Positions 7,391-14,690 are shown, counted from the first letter of the stretch. The stretch: 15,325 bases of DNA from CAZGOM01 sp964527265 (GCA_964527265.1 CAZGOM010000133.1:1-15325), one strand, 5' to 3'. Translations and numbers: made by a program. The notes: a model not told the origin generated them from the letters alone.

Positions 7391-8300
7391 CCAAACCATT
7401 ACGCCGGCACTCCAGGCCTCCTTCGACCACTGCCACAAGATCACCAAAGACCGCGCGAAAAACTTTTATTACGGCTTAAAACTCACCCCCGAACCCCGCC
7501 GCTCCGCAGGTTACGCCATCTACGCCTTCATGCGCGCCTGCGACGACCTCGTCGACGACCCCACCGACGACCACGGCAACCCCATCACCCTCACCCCCGC
7601 ACAGGGCCTCGCTCGCGTCGACTCTTTCCGTGCAGGCATGCTCCAGGTTCTCCAATCCACCGACACCTCCACCTGGCCCAAAGGCGAATTCTGGCTCGGC
7701 TTCAAATTCGCCGTTCAAACTTACAACCTCGACCTCCCCCTCCTCCATCAAATGCTCGACGGCATGGCTGCCGACCTCGATAAAACCACCTACGACAACT
7801 TCCCCGAGCTCTACGACTACTGCTACAAAGTCGCCAGCGTCGTCGGCCTCGCCTGCATCCGCCTCTGGGGTGCGCCCAACGATCCGGCCGTGCTCAAAAT
7901 GGCCGAAGAACGCGGCATCGCCTTCCAGCTCACCAACATCCTCCGCGACATCGTCGAAGACGCACAGCGCGCACGCCAATATCTCCCCTCCGACGAACTC
8001 GCCCGCTTCAACGTCGACTACGGCAAGCTCGCCCGCGGCATCGCCGATGAAAATTTCGACAAGCTCATGGCCTTCCAGATCGCCCGCGCCTACGACTATT
8101 ACAAACGCTCTCAAGGCCTGGAAAAGCACCTCGATCCCTCATGCCGCTCCACAAGCTGGGCGCTCATGGAAATCTACCGTAGCCTTCTGGACAAAATCGC
8201 CTCCGATCCCCGCGCCGTCCTCACCAAGCGCGTCCGCCTCTCCAAGCTCAAAAAAGTCACCATCGGCTTAAAAGCCCACCTCAAGCAACTCACCGCCTGA
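7383..8300 (+). CDS. hpnD: Presqualene diphosphate synthase HpnD
   Basis: HpnD condenses two farnesyl diphosphates to presqualene diphosphate, the first committed step to squalene. The 305-aa protein has the two Asp-rich motifs DDLVDD (54-59) and NILRDIVED (185-193), with ITKDRAKNFYYGLKLTP (20-36) and YAIYAFMRACDD (44-55) typical of the squalene/phytoene synthase fold. The start at 7383 is set by GGAAGG 6 nt upstream and by homology; a longer frame from 7272 would run inside hpnC. It overlaps the hpnC stop by 8 nt. The family usually has about 280-310 aa, so the gene looks complete. It belongs with hpnC, and with hpnE, which lies 2.5 kb downstream beyond two TPR genes. Confidence 0.9.
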   Translation: MADQTITPALQASFDHCHKITKDRAKNFYYGLKLTPEPRRSAGYAIYAFMRACDDLVDDPTDDHGNPITLTPAQGLARVDSFRAGMLQVLQSTDTSTWPKGEFWLGFKFAVQTYNLDLPLLHQMLDGMAADLDKTTYDNFPELYDYCYKVASVVGLACIRLWGAPNDPAVLKMAEERGIAFQLTNILRDIVEDAQRARQYLPSDELARFNVDYGKLARGIADENFDKLMAFQIARAYDYYKRSQGLEKHLDPSCRSTSWALMEIYRSLLDKIASDPRAVLTKRVRLSKLKKVTIGLKAHLKQLTA

Positions 8301-8525
8301 TACCAATCCGGTTGGCAAATTTTCGGGGCCGCCCGAAGCTGGGGTGCGTCTTGCTACGCCTGTTAACGCGCCAGCACGCCTGATCCACCCCCTCTCTTAC
8401 TTCTGGGAATTTCCCTGGAAATCTCCCGGCCATGCTCATCCCATCCACTTCATACTTGCGGTACGCTTCGCACCTTCGTTATCGTGTCCACTGACAGCAT
8501 CACCATTTTGATCCGAGGGAACCCC
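8301..8525 (+). other. 225-nt non-coding gap between hpnD and the first TPR gene
   Basis: No gene is seen. The gap holds a 6-bp perfect stem (ttcggg 8322-8327, cccgaa 8332-8337) shortly after the hpnD stop, without a T-run. It also holds a weak promoter candidate, TTGCGG (8456-8461), 17 nt, TTATCG (8479-8484), upstream of the TPR gene. Together they hint that the TPR genes may have their own transcription start. Both calls are weak. Confidence 0.3.
8515..8520 (+). promoter_or_regulatory. Ribosome binding site of the large TPR gene
   Basis: GAGGGA lies 5 nt before the ATG at 8526 and decides this start over an in-frame ATG at 8484. Confidence 0.65.
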
Positions 8526-10013
8526 ATGTCTGACATTACCACGCTGCTTCACCAGGCCATTGACCTTTCAGACGCCGGGAAATACAAAAAAGCCCACGAC
8601 CTGTTTACCAAGGTCATCGCGCTCGATCCCGCCAACGCTCAAGCCTACTACGAACGCGCGCGCACGTTCCTTGAGCGCAACAAGGACGCTGAAGCACTCC
8701 CCGACTTGAACAAATGTCTTGAGCTCGATCCCGCCTATCCTGGCGGCTATCGCGTCCGCGCTGGCGTGCACAAAGTCATGGGCAATCTCGCTTTGGCCGC
8801 TCAGGACCAGTTTCAGGAAATCAAACTTTCGACTTCCAAACCCGACGAAATCATGGGCGCCTCCCCGCACACTTGGACAGACTGCCTGGAAACCTTTGTC
8901 AAACTGGGTGACATCCCATCTGCTTTGGCCGTCATGGAGGATTTCCTCATAAATGGCAAACCCAACGTCACCAAACACGTCCGTGACATCACCTGGGCCA
9001 ACGTCGTTTTCGCGCGCCTCATGCTCAAGGTCGGCCAGAACGACCGCGCCCTCTCCTTCGCCCAGGACGCATACAACGTCCAGCCTGAGTACAGCCTTCC
9101 CGTCACCTTGGGCGTATACGGCCTGGCCCTTGAAGCCACCGGCCAGAAAGAAAACGCCGGGAAAATCCTTAAGGAAACCCTCAAACGCTACGGCGAAAGT
9201 GAAGAAACCCATCGCCTCAAAGCCAAGCTCACCGGTGTCACGCCTGTACAACACCCGGGCGACAAACCAGCCAAGAAAGCCATTGAGCTGGCCTATGGGG
9301 GCGAAAAAGACAAAGCCTTTCAGTTGGCAGAAAAACTTGTCGCTCAATACCCCGATTTCGCTCCCGCCTTTCATGCCCGCGCTGTGGCCCGCCGCCTTAA
9401 TGATGACTCCACCAACGCACTGATCGACCTCGAAAAATGCCTCCAGCTTGATCCTTCCCTCAAAGCGGCCGCCTGGGAGCGCACCTACGCCTTTCAATCT
9501 CTCGGCGACCTTAAGAGTGCCGCGCGTGAACAGGATGCCCTCCTCCGCCAGGAAGTCGGCGACATGGAAGAACCGCCGGACCCAAGCACATGGTTCGGCA
9601 GCGCCGAACTTCACGAAGAAGCCGGCGATCCTCAAGCCGCTCTGGCGCTTTACGATTTCTATTTCACACACCGTGTCGAAGATGTTGAAGACATGGGTGT
9701 GAGCGATAACTATGACCCCCGCATTGAATTCGCCCGCCTCTTAGCGATGCACGGCCAGGGGGCCCGCGCCATCCCCTTCGCTCTGCTCTATGCCAATGCA
9801 AGCGGTTCCGCAAAACGCCGTGCCCGCTGGAAAGCCATCCTCGGCCTCGCCTACCTCGCTGCCGGCGAACTGGAGAAAGCCGCCGCAACGCTCAAGGAAG
9901 CCAAAAAACTCGACAAAACCAACCCGGAAGCCAATGAACTCGAGAAGCACCTGACAGAAGCCCAGGCCGCCGCTCCCGCACCGGAAAAAACCACAAAGAA
10001 GAAAAAGAACTGA
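8526..10013 (+). CDS. Tetratricopeptide-repeat protein with an internally duplicated TPR module
   Basis: A soluble 495-aa helical-repeat protein with no signal peptide or membrane segment, probably a cytoplasmic scaffold. TPR consensus features (A-x-YYERA, LDP at repeat ends) occur in residues 5-97 and 257-338, and further repeat-like helices at about 354-480. Residues 25-97 align without gaps to 266-338 at an offset of 241 residues, including LNKCLELDP (61-69) against LEKCLQLDP (302-310), so a module seems to have been duplicated. The tail is Ala/Pro-rich and ends in a basic run, KKKKN. It lies between hpnD and hpnE on the same strand, 40 nt before a second TPR gene. A role in holding squalene enzymes together or at the membrane is conceivable but unproven. 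No enzymatic motif was seen, and the gene has no name known to me. Confidence 0.85.
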   Translation: MSDITTLLHQAIDLSDAGKYKKAHDLFTKVIALDPANAQAYYERARTFLERNKDAEALPDLNKCLELDPAYPGGYRVRAGVHKVMGNLALAAQDQFQEIKLSTSKPDEIMGASPHTWTDCLETFVKLGDIPSALAVMEDFLINGKPNVTKHVRDITWANVVFARLMLKVGQNDRALSFAQDAYNVQPEYSLPVTLGVYGLALEATGQKENAGKILKETLKRYGESEETHRLKAKLTGVTPVQHPGDKPAKKAIELAYGGEKDKAFQLAEKLVAQYPDFAPAFHARAVARRLNDDSTNALIDLEKCLQLDPSLKAAAWERTYAFQSLGDLKSAAREQDALLRQEVGDMEEPPDPSTWFGSAELHEEAGDPQAALALYDFYFTHRVEDVEDMGVSDNYDPRIEFARLLAMHGQGARAIPFALLYANASGSAKRRARWKAILGLAYLAAGELEKAAATLKEAKKLDKTNPEANELEKHLTEAQAAAPAPEKTTKKKKN

Positions 10014-10053
10014 TCCCTCGCCACCTCACACATAAAACCCCGGGAAACTCACC

Positions 10054-10563
10054 ATGAACGTAGACAACAACGACGACATGAACGACAACGACATCGATCA
10101 CGATGACATTGATGACCAACTCGAAGCCCTCCCTGACGATCTACACGAACAGATCACGGAGCTTTGCGCCAAAGGCGACGAGCTGATGGAAAACAATGAC
10201 TTTTCCGCCGCGCTCGAACTCTTCCAGCAGGCATTCAATCTCATCCCTGAGCCCATTGAAAAGTGGGAATCCACCCTCTTTGTTGCCACGGCAATGGGTG
10301 ATGCCTGCTTCTTCCTCAATGATTTTGAACACGCCTACGAGCACTTCAGGATCGCCGCCATCAATGGCGGCCACACCAATCCGTTTATCTGCCTCCGCCG
10401 CGGTCAATGTCTTTTTGAACTCGGCGAACTCGACAAAGCTGCCGAAGAACTCGCCCGCGCCTATATCCTCGACGGACGCGAAATGTTCGACAACGACGAC
10501 CCCAAATATCTCGCCTTCCTCGCCACCCGCCTCGACCCGCCAGAGGGGCAGGACACCCTCTGA
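10054..10563 (+). CDS. Small TPR protein with an Asp/Asn-rich N-terminus
   Basis: This 169-aa soluble protein starts with an extremely acidic stretch: about 20 of the first 30 residues are Asp or Asn (MNVDNNDDMNDNDIDHDDID). A TPR-like helical domain follows: ELCAKGDELMENNDFSAALE (36-55), LFVATAMGDACFFLNDFEHA (75-94) and CLFELGELDKAAEELARAYI (118-137), then the ending DPKYLAFLATRLDPPEGQ. The -RAY-x-G-x-MF-DPKY- ending resembles small TPR proteins found elsewhere, some next to secreted toxins, but this is recalled rather than checked. GGGAAA lies 6 nt before the start. The gene is 40 nt after the large TPR gene, so the two are probably co-transcribed. Its last 16 codons and stop are copied at 10734-10782 by a 219-bp tandem duplication. 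Function unknown. Confidence 0.8.
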   Translation: MNVDNNDDMNDNDIDHDDIDDQLEALPDDLHEQITELCAKGDELMENNDFSAALELFQQAFNLIPEPIEKWESTLFVATAMGDACFFLNDFEHAYEHFRIAAINGGHTNPFICLRRGQCLFELGELDKAAEELARAYILDGREMFDNDDPKYLAFLATRLDPPEGQDTL

Positions 10564-10956
10564 CGCATCCCTTATCATGGTGGCCCTATCACCATGACCA
10601 CACACTCCCCCATCTCGATTCTCATCCTTGGCGGCGGCCTCGCCGGTATAGCCGCCGCCGTCCGCCTCTCTGAAGCGGGCCACAAAGTCACGCTCATTGA
10701 GACACGCCTCAAGCTCGGCGGCCGCGCCACCAGCTTCCTCGCCACCCGCCTCGACCCGCCAGAGGGGCAGGACACCCTCTGACGCATCCCTTATCATGGT
10801 GGCCCTATCACCATGACCACACACTCCCCCATCTCGATTCTCATCCTTGGCGGCGGCCTCGCCGGTATAGCCGCCGCCGTCCGCCTCTCTGAAGCGGGCC
10901 ACAAAGTCACGCTCATTGAGACACGCCTCAAGCTCGGCGGCCGCGCCACCAGCTTC
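10515..10956 (+). repeat. Perfect 219-bp tandem duplication spanning TPR 3' end and hpnE 5' end
   Basis: Bases 10515-10737 are identical to 10734-10956 at an offset of 219, compared by eye line by line. The 4-bp motif cttc marks the left edge (10515-10518), the joint (10734-10737) and the right edge (10953-10956), as expected for a microhomology-mediated or slippage duplication. The unit holds the last 16 codons of the small TPR gene, its stop, the 30-nt spacer and the first 48 or so codons of hpnE. Because 219 is divisible by three and all parts share a frame, the joint is an in-frame fusion. Lack of any mismatch suggests a recent event, or an assembly artefact. Confidence 0.95.
10594..10782 (+). 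pseudogene. Chimeric 62-codon ORF: HpnE N-terminus fused to TPR-protein C-terminus
   Basis: The first 48 residues are identical to HpnE residues 1-48 (MTTHSPISILILGGGLAG and onward to RATSF), including the GGGLAG dinucleotide-binding loop and Glu36. They are followed in frame by LATRLDPPEGQDTL and the stop of the small TPR gene. It arises from the 219-bp tandem duplication. It keeps the same upstream GGTGG and spacer that precede the intact hpnE, so it may be translated. Alone it holds only the first beta-alpha-beta unit of an FAD-binding fold and should not be an active enzyme. It is treated as a partial hpnE copy. Whether a stable peptide forms is unknown. Confidence 0.7.
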
Positions 10957-12261
10957 GTCGACCAGCAGTCCGGCTCCACCCTCGACAATTGCCAGCACGT
11001 CCTCATGGGCTGCTGCACCAATCTCATTGATCTCTACGAACGCCTCGGCGTCATGGATCTCATTGAATGGCACACCTCATTCAACTTCCTCGACACCCGT
11101 GAAGACGGCTCAGTCGTCGTCGATTCTCTCGCCGGTGACGACCTCCCCGCCCCCTTCCACATGACCCGCAGCGTCATTCCCTTCCGCTCCCTCACCTGGG
11201 CGGAAAAAATCGCCATCGCGCGTGGCATGCACGCCATCCTCCGCATGGGCCGCACTGGCCGCGAAAAGCTCTACGACATCTCCTTTGCCGACTGGCTCGC
11301 AGAGCACGACCAGCCCGCAGGCGCCGTTCAGAAATTCTGGGCCGCAGTCGCCATCAGCGCCATCAATGAAACCCCTGAACGCCTCGCCGCCGCCTACGCC
11401 ATTCAGGTCTTCCAGGACGGCTTCCTGAATCACGCCGATTCCTACAAAATGGGCCTCTCCCGCGTCCCCCTGCTCAAACTTTACGACCAGGCCGAGCACG
11501 TCATCACCCAGGCCGGCGGGCAGGTTCTTCTCTCCCGCAGCGTCGAAAAAATCCTCTACGAAGACGGCCGCGTCACCGGCGTGCAGCTCGATAAGAACCA
11601 AACCGTCACCGCCGACGCCATCATCAGCGCCCTCCCCTTCGACCGCCTCGCCAAGGTCGCCACCCCCGAGATGGTCCAGGCCGATTCCCGCCTCCAAAAG
11701 CTCGATCAATTCGACGTCAGCCCCATCATCGGCATCCACCTCTGGGTCACCGACGCGCACGGCAAACCCGTCACCGATCTCCCTCATATGGTCTACATGC
11801 GCAGCCCGCTCCAGTGGGTCTTCAACAAAGGCTGGGACACCGAGCAAAATGCCCAGCACCTTCACGCCGTCGTCAGCGCCGCGCACGACATGGTCGATAA
11901 ACCCGCCGAGCAGATCGCCCGCATGGCCGTCGCTGAAATCCAGCGCCACGCGCCCGATGTCCACAATATTCAACTCATCCATCATCGCGTCATCAAAGAA
12001 AAACGCGCCACCTTCTCCGCCCGTCCCGGCATCGAATCCATCCGCCCCGGCGCCACGGGCAGCATTGAAAACCTCTTCCTCGCCGGTGACTGGACCCGCT
12101 CCGGCTGGCCCGCCACCATGGAAGGCGCCACCCGCTCAGGCTACCTGGCCGCACAAGCCGTGCTGGAATCCCACCCCGCCCCCGGCGATCACTCCACTCC
12201 CCACCTCATCGCCCCCGACCTCCAGGACGCCCCCCTCTTCACACTCGTCTCCGGCAAATAA
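10813..12261 (+). CDS. hpnE: Hydroxysqualene dehydroxylase HpnE (FAD-dependent amine-oxidase / phytoene desaturase fold)
   Basis: HpnE is the third enzyme of the bacterial squalene route: it reduces hydroxysqualene to squalene with a flavin. The 482-aa protein starts with the Rossmann signature ILGGGLAGIAAAVRLSEAGH (11-30), acidic Glu36 and LGGRATSF (41-48). It ends with the family FAD-binding segment FLAGDWTRSGWPATMEGA at 422-439, and Asn-Cys-Gln-His (59-62) fits the HpnE pattern LDNCQHVLMGC. Its length is near or slightly above the family norm of about 420-480 aa; the last 30 residues after LESHPAPGDH look unconserved. The ATG at 10813 has GGTGG 10 nt upstream. The gene follows the duplicated segment, which has left the true start intact. 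Co-directional hpnC and hpnD complete the pathway. Identity rests on motifs and context. Confidence 0.92.
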   Translation: MTTHSPISILILGGGLAGIAAAVRLSEAGHKVTLIETRLKLGGRATSFVDQQSGSTLDNCQHVLMGCCTNLIDLYERLGVMDLIEWHTSFNFLDTREDGSVVVDSLAGDDLPAPFHMTRSVIPFRSLTWAEKIAIARGMHAILRMGRTGREKLYDISFADWLAEHDQPAGAVQKFWAAVAISAINETPERLAAAYAIQVFQDGFLNHADSYKMGLSRVPLLKLYDQAEHVITQAGGQVLLSRSVEKILYEDGRVTGVQLDKNQTVTADAIISALPFDRLAKVATPEMVQADSRLQKLDQFDVSPIIGIHLWVTDAHGKPVTDLPHMVYMRSPLQWVFNKGWDTEQNAQHLHAVVSAAHDMVDKPAEQIARMAVAEIQRHAPDVHNIQLIHHRVIKEKRATFSARPGIESIRPGATGSIENLFLAGDWTRSGWPATMEGATRSGYLAAQAVLESHPAPGDHSTPHLIAPDLQDAPLFTLVSGK

Positions 12262-12479
12262 CTCGTTTGCCGCACCTGGAGCACCGGAACCCCGCCGGCT
12301 CTCAATACCTACCCTTCCCCGACATGAGTGCACTGCCGCACCTCACAGCATCCTCACTGTCTGCGATAACCCACAATTTCACCTCCCTCCTCCCCTCCTT
12401 ACCTGACCAGACTACAGACTCAAGACCCCAAACCCTCTTCATCCCCCCCGCGACAATCCGCGCACTCCCCCAAAATCGT

Positions 12480-12509
12480 TTGACTCCCTAACCACCAACC
12501 TACTAACAT
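12480..12509 (+). promoter_or_regulatory. Sigma-70-like promoter candidate for the aminotransferase
   Basis: TTGACT (12480-12485), an 18-nt spacer and TAACAT (12504-12509) resemble -35 and -10 boxes (5/6 and 4/6 matches). The predicted transcript start, near 12516, leaves a leader of about 80 nt before the ATG at 12597. It suggests the aminotransferase can be transcribed apart from hpnE. Confidence 0.35.
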
Positions 12510-12584
12510 ATTGCGTCAATTTCCCACGTGTTCAACGCCCGAAATAAGCCCGACCGCGCAGCCGGGAAGAAGTCGTACTCCGAC

Positions 12585-12590
12585 AAGGAA
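12585..12590 (+). promoter_or_regulatory. Ribosome binding site deciding the aminotransferase start
   Basis: AAGGAA lies 6 nt before the ATG at 12597. The alternative GTG at 12528 has no Shine-Dalgarno site. Confidence 0.6.
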
Positions 12591-12596
12591 TTCCGC

Positions 12597-14012
12597 ATGT
12601 TCGACCTCAAAGCCCTGATCGACTCCCACGAGGGCAAGTCCCTTGAGCTCCTCGAAGAGCACATCAACCCGCAATTCGCCCGCGTCCTCAAGATCATCGG
12701 CTTCGATCAGCGCTACGTAAAAGGCCAGGGCCAATACCTCTGGGACGAAAAAGGCAACAAATACCTCGACTGCCTCGCCGGCTACGGCGTCTTCGCCTGC
12801 GGCCGAAACCACCCCACCATCCGCGACGGTCTCAAGCAGGCCATGGACATGGACCTTCCCAACCTCATCAAGATGGGCGCCTATCGCCTCTCCGGCATGC
12901 TCGCCAGCCAGCTCATCAAGCTCGCCCCCCCCGGCCTCGACACCGTCTATTTCGGCAACTCCGGCGCTGAAGCAGTCGAAACCGCCATCAAATACGCCCG
13001 TGCCGCCACAGGCAAAAAACGCATCATCTTCTGCAAAAAAGGCTATCACGGCCTCACCATGGGCGCCCTCTCCGTCAACGGCGGCCCGGAGTTCCGCACC
13101 GGTTTTGGCGATCTCCTCGACGGCTGCGCCGAAATCCCCTTTAACGACCTCTCCTCACTCGAAAGAGAACTCGCCAAGAAAGACGTCGCAGGCTTCATCG
13201 TCGAGCCCATCCAGGGCAAAGGCGTCTTCATCGCTTCCAACGACTACCTCCCCGGCGTCCGCCAGCTCTGCACCAAGTACGGCGCAATCATGATCGCCGA
13301 CGAAGTACAGTCCGGTATGGGCCGCACCGGCAAAATGTTCGCCGTCGAACACTGGAACGTCGAGCCCGACATCATCTGCATCTCCAAAGCACTCTCCGGC
13401 GGCTATGTCCCCGTCTCCGCCGTGCTCAGCCGCCGCGAAATCCACAACAAAGTCTTCTCCAGCCTTGAGCGCTCCGTCGTCCACTCCAACACCTTCGGCC
13501 AAAACGATCTGGCCATGGCCGCCGGCCTCGTCACCCTCCACGTCTTCAAGGAAGAAAAAATCCTTGAAAACTGCACCAAAATGGGCAACCTCGCCCTCGA
13601 AAAATTCAAAGCCCTCGCTGCCAAGCACTCCCTGATCAAGGAAGTCCGCGGCAAAGGCCTCATGCTCGGTATCGAATTCGGCCTCCCATCCGGCTTCTCT
13701 CCTTCCGCTCTCGCTTTGAAGGCCACCTGGGTTGCCCTCCACACCATGGACAAAAACCTCTTCCCCCAGGTTATCACCATGCCACTCATGCGCGACCACC
13801 GCATCCTCACACAGGTCGCCGGACACAACCTCGACGTCATCAAAATGATTCCCCCTCTCATCATCAACGAAGGTGACGTCAACACCCTTGCAACCGCCCT
13901 CGATAAAGTCATCACCGACGCCCACAACCCCGTCGGACCTCACTACGACACCATCCGCCACCTGGCCTCCCAAACATTCAAAACCGGCCGCGAACCCGTC
14001 GGCGCAAAATAA
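12597..14012 (+). CDS. Class-III PLP-dependent aminotransferase (candidate HpnO)
   Basis: A cytoplasmic fold-type-I aminotransferase of 471 aa. Class-III signatures are clear: GNSGAEAVETA at 120-130 (PLP phosphate binding), Tyr150-His151-Gly152 stacking on the cofactor, Asp235-Glu236 in IADEVQSGMGRTG (233-245), and the Schiff-base lysine K264 in ISKALSGGY (262-270), with Thr299 of NTFGQN following. The start at 12597 has a good ribosome binding site; a GTG at 12528 would add 23 residues. In hopanoid clusters a class-III aminotransferase, HpnO, makes aminobacteriohopanetriol, and the location 335 nt after hpnE makes this possible. However, ornithine, putrescine or other omega-amino substrates cannot be excluded from sequence, and no squalene-hopene cyclase or other hopanoid side-chain gene lies in the window. 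Family confident, substrate not. Confidence 0.9.
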   Translation: MFDLKALIDSHEGKSLELLEEHINPQFARVLKIIGFDQRYVKGQGQYLWDEKGNKYLDCLAGYGVFACGRNHPTIRDGLKQAMDMDLPNLIKMGAYRLSGMLASQLIKLAPPGLDTVYFGNSGAEAVETAIKYARAATGKKRIIFCKKGYHGLTMGALSVNGGPEFRTGFGDLLDGCAEIPFNDLSSLERELAKKDVAGFIVEPIQGKGVFIASNDYLPGVRQLCTKYGAIMIADEVQSGMGRTGKMFAVEHWNVEPDIICISKALSGGYVPVSAVLSRREIHNKVFSSLERSVVHSNTFGQNDLAMAAGLVTLHVFKEEKILENCTKMGNLALEKFKALAAKHSLIKEVRGKGLMLGIEFGLPSGFSPSALALKATWVALHTMDKNLFPQVITMPLMRDHRILTQVAGHNLDVIKMIPPLIINEGDVNTLATALDKVITDAHNPVGPHYDTIRHLASQTFKTGREPVGAK

Positions 14013-14141
14013 ATCCAGACAACTCTGCACTCGTGATTTCTTTCTCCTCGACCCACGACTGGGGACTCTGGACACGCGACTTCCAACGCGTCCTCATGTT
14101 GGCCGCGTCAATCCGTCCCGCTCTCTTTTCCCTAACAACCC

Positions 14142-14170
14142 TTGGTTTTCCACCCCCTCCCCGCTAGAAT
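14142..14170 (+). promoter_or_regulatory. Sigma-70-like promoter candidate for tatA
   Basis: TTGGTT (14142-14147), a 17-nt spacer and TAGAAT (14165-14170) form a good housekeeping-type promoter. The expected transcript starts near 14177, giving a leader of about 40 nt before the tatA start at 14216. Confidence 0.5.
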
Positions 14171-14215
14171 AATTCAGAGGCGCACTACGCGCTCTTATTA
14201 CTGAAACGAGCAACA

Positions 14216-14602
14216 ATGTCTACCTTGGCCTTTTTTAACAGCATCGGACCCATGGAACTCGTCGTCCTCGTCGTCCTCGGCATCCTCATCTTCGGCAAGC
14301 GCCTCCCCGACATCGGTCGCAACGTCGGCAAGAGCATCGTCGAATTCAAGAAGGGCCTCGCCGGCGTTGACGAAGACATCAATACCGCCGCAAACGCACC
14401 CCGCGGTGGCAACATGGCACCCCCTCCCCAGCAATACCAGCAGCCCCCTCAATACCAACAGCCTCCCCAATATCAACAGGTTCAGCAGAACCCTCAATAT
14501 CAGCAACCTCCGCAGCAGATCGCTGGCCAGCCGCAACAGCCCTCCGTCCAGCCGCATCCCCAGCAGCAGGCGCCCGCCGATCAGAATAACCGTCAAGCCT
14601 GA
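14216..14602 (+). CDS. tatA: Twin-arginine translocase subunit TatA/E with a Gln/Pro/Tyr-rich tail
   Basis: TatA forms the pore or membrane-weakening part of the Tat system, which exports folded proteins. The 128-aa protein has the family layout: a short N-terminus with Gly-Pro (IGPMELV, 10-16), one membrane helix at about 13-26, the hinge FGKRLPDIGR (26-35) and an amphipathic helix, NVGKSIVEFKKGLAG (36-50). The rest is unusual: residues 67-128 are Gln/Pro/Tyr-rich and hold the hexamer QYQQPP at 73-78, 79-84 and 94-99, with a degenerate copy QYQQVQ at 85-90. Typical TatA tails are charged and variable, so this tail probably tolerates drift but may bind partners. TatA is preferred over TatB because of the short N-terminal Gly-Pro hinge form. 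tatC is not in the window. The start has only a weak Shine-Dalgarno site. Confidence 0.92.
   Translation: MSTLAFFNSIGPMELVVLVVLGILIFGKRLPDIGRNVGKSIVEFKKGLAGVDEDINTAANAPRGGNMAPPPQQYQQPPQYQQPPQYQQVQQNPQYQQPPQQIAGQPQQPSVQPHPQQQAPADQNNRQA
14432..14512 (+). repeat. 18-bp tandem repeats coding QYQQPP in the tatA tail
   Basis: Units begin at 14432, 14450, 14468 (degenerate) and 14495 and differ only slightly from each other. Synonymous differences (taccag, taccaa, tatcaa) show that the copies are not brand-new. Confidence 0.75.
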
Positions 14603-14630
14603 TTCCAGGCACAACCCACGGCAATCGACC

Positions 14631-14667
14631 AAGGCGGACGTCCTCTAAAACGTCCGCCTTGCTCTTT
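14631..14667 (+). terminator. Rho-independent terminator after tatA
   Basis: A perfect 10-bp stem (aaggcggacg at 14631-14640, cgtccgcctt at 14651-14660) with a 10-nt loop is followed by gctctttt. It lies 29 nt after the tatA stop. The next gene starts only about 40 nt later, so its expression must depend on read-through or on a promoter hidden here. Confidence 0.8.
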
Positions 14668-14690
14668 TAAGCATCCCCCACACGCCATTA

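Larger units (their letters stand above)
12262..12596 (+). other. Pyrimidine-rich gap between hpnE and the aminotransferase
   Basis: This 335-nt stretch is strongly C/T-rich on the plus strand and shows no credible gene. A weak hairpin (ccgg 12284-12287 with ccgg 12295-12298) follows the hpnE stop without a T-run. A promoter candidate lies at 12480-12509. The reading frame of the aminotransferase is open back to a GTG at 12528, but the better start is at 12597. Confidence 0.5.

Noticed and set aside
8568..9671. 367-codon open frame on the minus strand under the TPR gene
   Set aside because: Shadow produced by the biased codon use of the TPR gene; no recognisable motif and the sense frame has TPR consensus.
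10527..10956. CRISPR-like or satellite repeat
   Set aside because: Only two long copies with no spacers; it is a simple tandem duplication of coding DNA.
10141..11073. 310-codon minus-strand frame containing two identical 73-residue repeats
   Set aside because: The repeat is just the antisense reading of the 219-bp duplication; no independent sign of a gene.
11110..11985. Long minus-strand frame opposite hpnE, and a similar one at 13155-14075 opposite the aminotransferase
   Set aside because: Gly/Asp/Val-rich translations typical of antisense to C-rich codons; the sense strands carry catalytic motifs.
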